64,000 nucleotides of DNA from Mucilaginibacter rubeus (lineage in GTDB: Bacteria; Bacteroidota; Bacteroidia; Sphingobacteriales; Sphingobacteriaceae): positions 281,209 through 345,208 of the forward strand of contig NZ_BMKD01000007.1 of the NCBI RefSeq assembly GCF_014643835.1, given 5' to 3'. Each line of letters starts with the position of its first letter. The first letter of the stretch is position 1. The position numbers and the translations under genes were made by a program. The notes under the pieces were generated by a model. The model was not told the origin of the DNA. It did not search any database and saw nothing but the letters and a program-made list of their open reading frames with translations. Below, piece after piece: positions 59,135 to 64,000 of this stretch.

Positions 59135-59965
59135 CTATTTCTTGTGGCCGAACAATTTAATGCTCAATCTTTTCAGTACCCTGTGGTTAGGTGTGTGGTA
59201 TACCCTTGAATTTGGCGGCAAACTCTTGGTGAGCCAAACGTTTCCTCCTACCACACTGTTATGCCCGATGATGGTTTCGCCGCCTAAAATGGTGGCCCCC
59301 GAGTAAATCACCACATTATCCTCCACCGTTGGGTGCCGCTTGGTATTGGCCATACTTTTATCCACACTTAAAGCACCTAAAGTAACGCCCTGGTACAGCT
59401 TTACATGCTTACCTATTTTACAGCTTTCGCCAATAACAATACCGGTACCATGATCTATATAGAAATACTCGTCTATTTGGGCAGCAGGATGAATATCTAT
59501 CCCTGTTTTAGAATGCGCATATTCTGTAAGGATCCTTGGCAACAGAGGAATATCATCGATATAAAGGCTGTGCGCCACCCTGTAAAGCGAAATGGCATAA
59601 AAGCCCGGATAAGTACGGATCACTTCAAATTCGCTGCGAGCGGCCGGATCGCCGTTAAAAATAGCCTGGATATCGGTATTCAGAATGCGGAATAGCTCGG
59701 GAAGGCCCTCAAAAAACTTTTTGGCCAGCTTTGAGGTATCACAGTTACTGCAGGCTTTGGTGGCATGCATAATGTCACAAAGTTCATTCTCAAGCCTTAA
59801 AAACTCATCCTTCAGCTCCTCAACTGAAGCATACTGTTGCCCGGTTTGTTCGGGGTACAGCAAATGGATCACTTTTAGTGCCCAGGCAGTAATCTCCCTG
59901 TTTGAAGGCACAGCCTCCAGCTTTTGCTGTTTAGCAAAAATATGTTGATAAAAATCCTGACTCAT
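59135..59965 (-). CDS. cysE: Serine O-acetyltransferase
   Basis: This enzyme makes O-acetylserine for cysteine synthase. The 276-residue product has an N-terminal helical domain (about residues 1-165) and a left-handed parallel beta helix: 'HSKTGIDIHPAAQIDEYFYIDHGTGIVIGESCKIGKHVKLYQGVTLGALSV' (about 169-219), then 'RHPTVEDNVVIYSGATILGGETIIGHNSVVGGNVWLTKSLPPNSRVY'. The catalytic His/Asp pair lies in IDHGTG. It resembles the EpsC-type serine acetyltransferases used in Bacteroidota. It is the first gene of the cysE-cysM-DUF5808 set. Confidence 0.93.
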   Translation of the reverse strand: MSQDFYQHIFAKQQKLEAVPSNREITAWALKVIHLLYPEQTGQQYASVEELKDEFLRLENELCDIMHATKACSNCDTSKLAKKFFEGLPELFRILNTDIQAIFNGDPAARSEFEVIRTYPGFYAISLYRVAHSLYIDDIPLLPRILTEYAHSKTGIDIHPAAQIDEYFYIDHGTGIVIGESCKIGKHVKLYQGVTLGALSVDKSMANTKRHPTVEDNVVIYSGATILGGETIIGHNSVVGGNVWLTKSLPPNSRVYHTPNHRVLKRLSIKLFGHKK

Positions 59966-60090
59966 GTTTTATGGTGGGGCTGTTTTGGGAAAACAACCAA
60001 TAACAGTACAAGTTTATATAAAAGATTGTTGTTAATATGTAAAATGAGCTGGATAATTGATATTTGAGTGAATTTAACCTACGCAAAACC

Positions 60091-60531
60091 ATGAAAGAGC
60101 AGATAATTGAAACGGTAATAAGGCTGTTTGCCGGAGCTGACGAGCGCGACTGGGGCAAAGTTAAAAATACATTTGCCGAAAATGTCGAGCTTGACTATAG
60201 TTCGATGACCGGCAATCCGGCAAGTGTTGTACCATCCGAAGGTATTATTACGGCGTGGCGCGGCTTTTTGCCCGGCTTCGACAAAACCCATCACCAACTG
60301 GCCGATTTTTATGTCATGCAAAACGGATCGGCAGCGCTTGTTCATTATTATGGCAAAGCCGATCATTTTATTGGTGACGACCTATGGATTGTTGAAGGCA
60401 CTTATGATACCGAGCTTATTGAAACTCATGGCAAATGGGTCATCACCAAACATAAGCTTAACCTCATTAAGCAGGATGGTAATATGGACTTACCGGTACA
60501 GGCAGCCGCCCGGGTATCTGAACGGGGTTAA
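60091..60531 (+). CDS. NTF2-like (SnoaL-type) protein
   Basis: The 146-residue product is a single alpha+beta cone domain. 'IIETVIRLFAGADERDWGKVKNTFAENVELDYSSMTG' (residues 4-40), 'WRGFLPGFDKTHHQLADFYVMQNGSAALVHYYGKADH' and a C-terminal 'WVITKHKLNLI' follow the NTF2/SnoaL pattern. Members bind small hydrophobic ligands or act as isomerases; no catalytic set is evident. The ATG at 60091 is chosen; the in-frame TTG at 60064 has no support. Confidence 0.82.
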   Translation: MKEQIIETVIRLFAGADERDWGKVKNTFAENVELDYSSMTGNPASVVPSEGIITAWRGFLPGFDKTHHQLADFYVMQNGSAALVHYYGKADHFIGDDLWIVEGTYDTELIETHGKWVITKHKLNLIKQDGNMDLPVQAAARVSERG

Positions 60532-60544
60532 TAAAAGACCTTGA

Positions 60545-60577
60545 AGATTTACGAAGTCTTGAAAACTTCGTAAATCT
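60545..60577. terminator. Hairpin between the convergent NTF2-like and EamA genes
   Basis: AGATTTACGAAGT (60545-60557) and ACTTCGTAAATCT (60565-60577) form a perfect 13-bp stem with a 7-base loop. No T-run follows on the plus strand; the minus strand has a weak one. It probably ends transcription of one or both genes. Confidence 0.55.
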
Positions 60578-60593
60578 GGGATTATGTAACTCA

Positions 60594-61475
60594 TTACAAA
60601 TCTGCCCCTGCCCTTTTTCTCCGGCTTAGTCCCGCCTGTAAGATTACGGATATGATGATGATCAACAGGCCTCCATAAAAGGATAAATTGAGCTGCCGGG
60701 ATTCATTGAATAAAATCATTGCCAGTAAAATACTGTAAACAGGCTCCAGGTTAAAGGTTAGGTTAACCGTAAAGGCAGACATTTTCCTCAAAACCTCGGC
60801 CACCATAACATAAAGGCCAACCGTGCAAAAAAGCGATAAAAGCAGCAAATAAATGATATCCAATGTGCCTGGTATTATCGTTTTTGAAGGGAAGAAATAA
60901 AGATATAGCGGCGAGGCCAGTATTAGCGCGGCAGATCCAACCAGCATCTGATACAAGTTCATAACGGTTGAATCATACTTTTTAACCAGACGCTCGTTCA
61001 ATATGGTATAAAGTGATGCCAGGAAAGATGATATTACACCGAGTATGATCCCCGTTCTGAATGAGGTATCAAAATGAAATATCAAACCGATACCGGCAAG
61101 GGTAAGCATGCTTAGCAGCAGTTCAGTAATATTGAAAGGTTTTTTGTTGATAAGCGGAGACAGAAATGCAGTAAAAAAACTGGTGAGGCAATAGCAAACT
61201 ACGCCTACAGAAACGTTGGAATATTTGATGCTGGCATAAAAGAACACCCAGTGAAAGGCAATTAGTAATCCAGCCTTACCCATTTCCGTTATGTTATTCC
61301 ATGAGTACTTAAATTGTGGCTTTTTGATCCATACCATAATCATCAGGAATAAAAAAGAGAACAGGGTACGGTAACAGGTAAGCAGGTATTCATTTAAAGA
61401 AATAAGTTTACCAAACACCCCGGTAAAGCCGGCAAGTATTACGGCTATGTGCAATAGAACAAATGTCTTTTTCAT
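60594..61475 (-). CDS. EamA/DMT-family transporter
   Basis: The 293-residue product has ten membrane segments in two five-helix EamA repeats. The first ('IAVILAGFTGVFGKLISLNEYLLTCYRTLFSFLF', residues 10-43) and second ('IGLIFHFDTSFRTGIILGVISSFLASLYTILNERLVKKYDS', about 130-170) halves each carry the typical short loops. The C-terminus is basic. It exports or exchanges a small metabolite; the substrate is unknown. Confidence 0.9.
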   Translation of the reverse strand: MKKTFVLLHIAVILAGFTGVFGKLISLNEYLLTCYRTLFSFLFLMIMVWIKKPQFKYSWNNITEMGKAGLLIAFHWVFFYASIKYSNVSVGVVCYCLTSFFTAFLSPLINKKPFNITELLLSMLTLAGIGLIFHFDTSFRTGIILGVISSFLASLYTILNERLVKKYDSTVMNLYQMLVGSAALILASPLYLYFFPSKTIIPGTLDIIYLLLLSLFCTVGLYVMVAEVLRKMSAFTVNLTFNLEPVYSILLAMILFNESRQLNLSFYGGLLIIIISVILQAGLSRRKRAGADL

Positions 61476-62077
61476 TTTTTGCTAAATTAAGAATAGGTTG
61501 GGCAAAGCATAACAATACCTGCAATTGCCCGCATTGAATAAATTGTTTTGAAAATAGTGTTGAAAAAATTCAGACCCGATAGAATAATCGATGATCTGTT
61601 AGCAAAAAAGAGCTGGTGGTGAATCATTGAAAAATGGCTCCGACGCAAGGATATTGCGAGTAAGGGATTTTGATGTCCCAACTGTGCCATATTTAATGTT
61701 TGCTGTTATCATTTGTTGACGAGCCAAAAATATGGAAAAGTTTTGTTTTAACTAAAGATTTGTGATTGTCTTGTCACTTTGGCTATTACCATTAAATTGA
61801 AGGCCATTTTGTTCACAGAGATAACTTCTACCGAAGATAACTTGAGCAGAGACCGGTGCGTCCCCACAAGCCGAACGGCCGGGGCACACAACCTATGTGT
61901 ATGAGCCGGGACACTTATATAATAAATATTTACAGGCGAGCTGCCTATATTTAGATGGATATAACTATGTATCATTTCTTTTTAAATTTATCGGTGATAT
62001 AGCAACACAAAAGCCTTACGCTCCGTATCATTGCGTATTGATAAAAGCAGCAATGTTAAATTGATACAAATTATAGA
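61476..62077. other. 602-base gap with no supported gene; possible structured segment near 61850-61920
   Basis: Two minus-strand frames (61487-61690 and 61748-61975) have no recognisable content or ribosome-binding signals. At 61856-61895 the plus strand has GTGCGTCCCC, GCCG-AAC-GGC and GGGGCACAC, which can form a nested GC-rich hairpin in otherwise AT-rich DNA. A non-coding RNA or regulatory leader is possible but unproven. Confidence 0.35.
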
Positions 62078-64000
62078 ATGCCGCTAAAAAGCCCTTTTTT
62101 TAAACTTTTAATATTAACATTGTTTCTATTCCCGGGCCGGGTATATGCCGACATTCCATATCAGTTAGTTTACCTGAAAAATTATAGCGCCCCTGATGGC
62201 CTGCCCAGTTCAAGGGTTAACTATTTAATGCAGGACAGCAGGGGTTTTATCTGGCTGGCCACCGATAAAGGCGTGAGCAGGTTTGACGGCCAGCATTTTA
62301 AAAACTTCACATCGGCCGATGGGCTGGAAAACAATGAGTGTTTCCGGATTGCCGAGGATAATTATCACCGGATTTTCTTTTACTGTAATAACTACCGGGT
62401 ATGTTACTATGAAAACGGACTTATACATAAGCTTAATTCATCTCAAAAAGTAATCGTTTCACCCTTCGCCAATTTCTTTTTTAACCGTTATAATGAGCTC
62501 TGTGTAAATTACAGGCTTAGTACCAAAGTATATCATTTTGAAGAGTTAAAATCGGAAAGACATGCCATAAGGCATTTGAACGGGTACATTTATGGTTCTG
62601 ACGGAGAAGAGATCGTCCTATCTGAAAATGATCTTGATATCCTCGAAGAAGAGCTTAAGGCCGGCCAGTTAAGTTTTCAAACCGCCAATACCAATACCAA
62701 ACCTTACCGGTTGGCTTTACAGCAAAATTATTTGTTATTGATAACTAAAGACTGGGTACATGTTTATCGGTATCAAAAAACCGGGATCATCCCCCTCAAT
62801 AAAATCTATTTTACCGGCAATGTGACTTCGGTTTACCTTACCGGCAAAAATACGTTTGCCGTTACAACGGTAAAACAGGGCACCTACATTATTAACTATC
62901 TTACCGGCGAACGGAAAAATTACCTTAATAATAACATCACTACCGCCACGGTTATTGACCGGGAAAATAATTTATGGTTTGGCAGTTATGACAAAGGCTT
63001 CTTTTTAAGTACTAACCCCGAAGTAAAAATCATTAACAAAGAAAGCGGGCTGGCCAATGAAGATGTTTTAAAACTGGCCATTGCAGGAGGCTACCTTTTT
63101 ACCGGGCATGTTTTAAGCACACTGAGTTATATGAAACTTGGCGCAAATCAAACGCCGCCGATTGGTACTATAACTATAAATCAAGACAGGTCTGACTTTA
63201 ACCGGATAACCAATCTGCTTACAATTCCGGGCAACAGGCTCATGATTGGTACCGATAATGGCATATTCAGATTAGATATTTCGAACAAGAACCCGGCGTT
63301 ATGGCATCCCGAAAGTTATTTTGAAGGCCCTGTAAAATTTGATGGCCCTATAAAAGGAATCACCCATCAACATGATACAGTGTATTTTATTTCACAAAAT
63401 GCCGTTGTTGTAATATCAAATCAGTTCAAACGTCTAAAAGGTTATAGATTCAAGCCTATACGCATGACATCTCTTACCTGGTATAAAAACAAGCTGCTGA
63501 TAGGTTCACTTTATGGGTTATACCAGTTAATGCCCACTACTAATGATATCACCTATGTGCGGATATTAGCCAATAAAGGAATAAATGTTGTTAAGAGCCT
63601 GGCATCAAATAATGAAGTATGTGCGATAGGCACAGAAGCTCAGGGGGTGTTTTTGCTGGCCGGCAAAAAAATTGTTCAATTTAGATCTCCTGCTATTTTT
63701 TCAGGCGATATCCGTAAACTGGTATGGACAGATGACAATACACTATGGGTCTGCACCGCAAACGGTGTAAGCATTATCAGCTTCTATAATCATTATCAAA
63801 ATTACCGGATAAGTTTACTCAATACCAGTAACGGGCTCCCCTCGGATAACGTTGCCGATGTGGTACAGAACGGTCATGATTATTATATAGCTACAGATCA
63901 GGGCATAGCCGTTACTCAAAATTTAGGGAACACCGCCCTGCCTAAACCGGTGTTGATTAATGATGGGATACCCGGAACTCAAAACAGCTTTACTTACGGC
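62078..64000 (+). CDS. Two-component regulator propeller protein (sensor), C-terminus cut by window edge
   Basis: The frame is open for 641 codons to the window end. It starts with a signal peptide (about residues 1-25, ending VYADI). Beta-propeller (Reg_prop) repeats follow: 'YSAPDGLPSSRVNYLMQDSRGFIWLATDKGVSRFDGQHFKNFTSADGLENNECF' (about 36-89). Later weak repeats end with 'NTSNGLPSDNVADVVQNGHDYYIATDQGIAV' (about 588-618). Such propellers form the periplasmic sensor of hybrid two-component or LytS-type kinases, with a Y_Y_Y domain, membrane helix and kinase following. Those parts are outside the window, so the output type is unknown. Confidence 0.88.
   Translation, partial: MPLKSPFFKLLILTLFLFPGRVYADIPYQLVYLKNYSAPDGLPSSRVNYLMQDSRGFIWLATDKGVSRFDGQHFKNFTSADGLENNECFRIAEDNYHRIFFYCNNYRVCYYENGLIHKLNSSQKVIVSPFANFFFNRYNELCVNYRLSTKVYHFEELKSERHAIRHLNGYIYGSDGEEIVLSENDLDILEEELKAGQLSFQTANTNTKPYRLALQQNYLLLITKDWVHVYRYQKTGIIPLNKIYFTGNVTSVYLTGKNTFAVTTVKQGTYIINYLTGERKNYLNNNITTATVIDRENNLWFGSYDKGFFLSTNPEVKIINKESGLANEDVLKLAIAGGYLFTGHVLSTLSYMKLGANQTPPIGTITINQDRSDFNRITNLLTIPGNRLMIGTDNGIFRLDISNKNPALWHPESYFEGPVKFDGPIKGITHQHDTVYFISQNAVVVISNQFKRLKGYRFKPIRMTSLTWYKNKLLIGSLYGLYQLMPTTNDITYVRILANKGINVVKSLASNNEVCAIGTEAQGVFLLAGKKIVQFRSPAIFSGDIRKLVWTDDNTLWVCTANGVSIISFYNHYQNYRISLLNTSNGLPSDNVADVVQNGHDYYIATDQGIAVTQNLGNTALPKPVLINDGIPGTQNSFTYG

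Noticed and set aside
61487-61975. Two minus-strand frames of 67 and 75 codons
   Set aside because: No similarity, no start signals and composition unlike the neighbouring genes; more likely chance frames.

Overview
The window is chromosomal DNA of a Bacteroidota bacterium, most likely a member of the Sphingobacteriaceae (Mucilaginibacter- or Pedobacter-like). The reasons are the family content (TM2, DUF2752 and DUF4199 membrane proteins, a SusR-type propeller sensor, M61 and M28 exopeptidases, a GxxExxY protein, a YwqK-like/TonB-like protein), signal peptides ending in A-Q, several matches to the Bacteroidota promoter -7 element TAnnTTTG, and many dispersed intergenic repeats. The genus is an inference. 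There is no phage, no CRISPR array, no rRNA and no tRNA gene that I can see.

Layout. 1-6.6 kb: a zinc metallopeptidase cut by the window edge, a SIMPL-domain protein, Ku, a DUF892 ferritin-like protein, secreted proteins and a 51-residue membrane protein. 6.7-10.5 kb: amidase lipoprotein, an AT-rich two-gene cassette (ParB-like plus HAD), an AraC regulator and a nitrilase-family amidohydrolase. 10.6-17.6 kb: serS, rsmI, lnt, a TetR/SDR pair, an N-acetylglucosamine kinase-like protein coupled to a lone receiver domain. 17.6-23.8 kb: a MarR-headed RND efflux operon. 23.8-31.4 kb: M61 peptidase, a YoeB-type toxin-antitoxin pair, APC permease, M28 peptidase and small membrane proteins. 31.5-42.1 kb: mfd, envelope proteins, hpt, an M16 peptidase, def, a sugar isomerase and an MFS symporter. 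42.3-45.8 kb: a divergent redox locus. 45.8-51.2 kb: GxxExxY, dtd, a PLP trans-sulfuration enzyme, a serine hydrolase and rsgA, with AT-rich repeats. 51.4-56.7 kb: thrA-thrB-thrC. 56.8-64 kb: lipoprotein, HAD, cysM/cysE, an NTF2-like protein, an EamA transporter and a propeller sensor running off the end.

Two regulatory systems stand out. (1) Upstream of thrA there is a 21-codon leader ORF with 5 Thr and 6 Ile codons. Its last codons can pair with the 5' arm of a perfect 10-bp rho-independent terminator just before thrA. This is a textbook layout for threonine/isoleucine attenuation, which I would not have expected in this phylum. (2) An ECF-type sigma factor plus a small zinc-finger anti-sigma is divergent from a three-gene operon (DUF1223 thioredoxin-like lipoprotein, di-haem-type cytochrome b, MsrP/YedY-like molybdoenzyme). 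Both divergent promoters carry the same bipartite motif TTGTAAGG-N13-CCCGAC(T/A)AAGC, at 34 and 38 bases from their start codons. This suggests one sigma-controlled envelope redox-repair regulon.

The rest is mostly housekeeping and envelope functions. The non-coding DNA is unusually rich in dispersed palindromic repeats of at least four families, one of which forms 38-bp inverted repeats around the GxxExxY gene. Promoter, operator and terminator calls come from reading the sequence only. No search or folding program was run.
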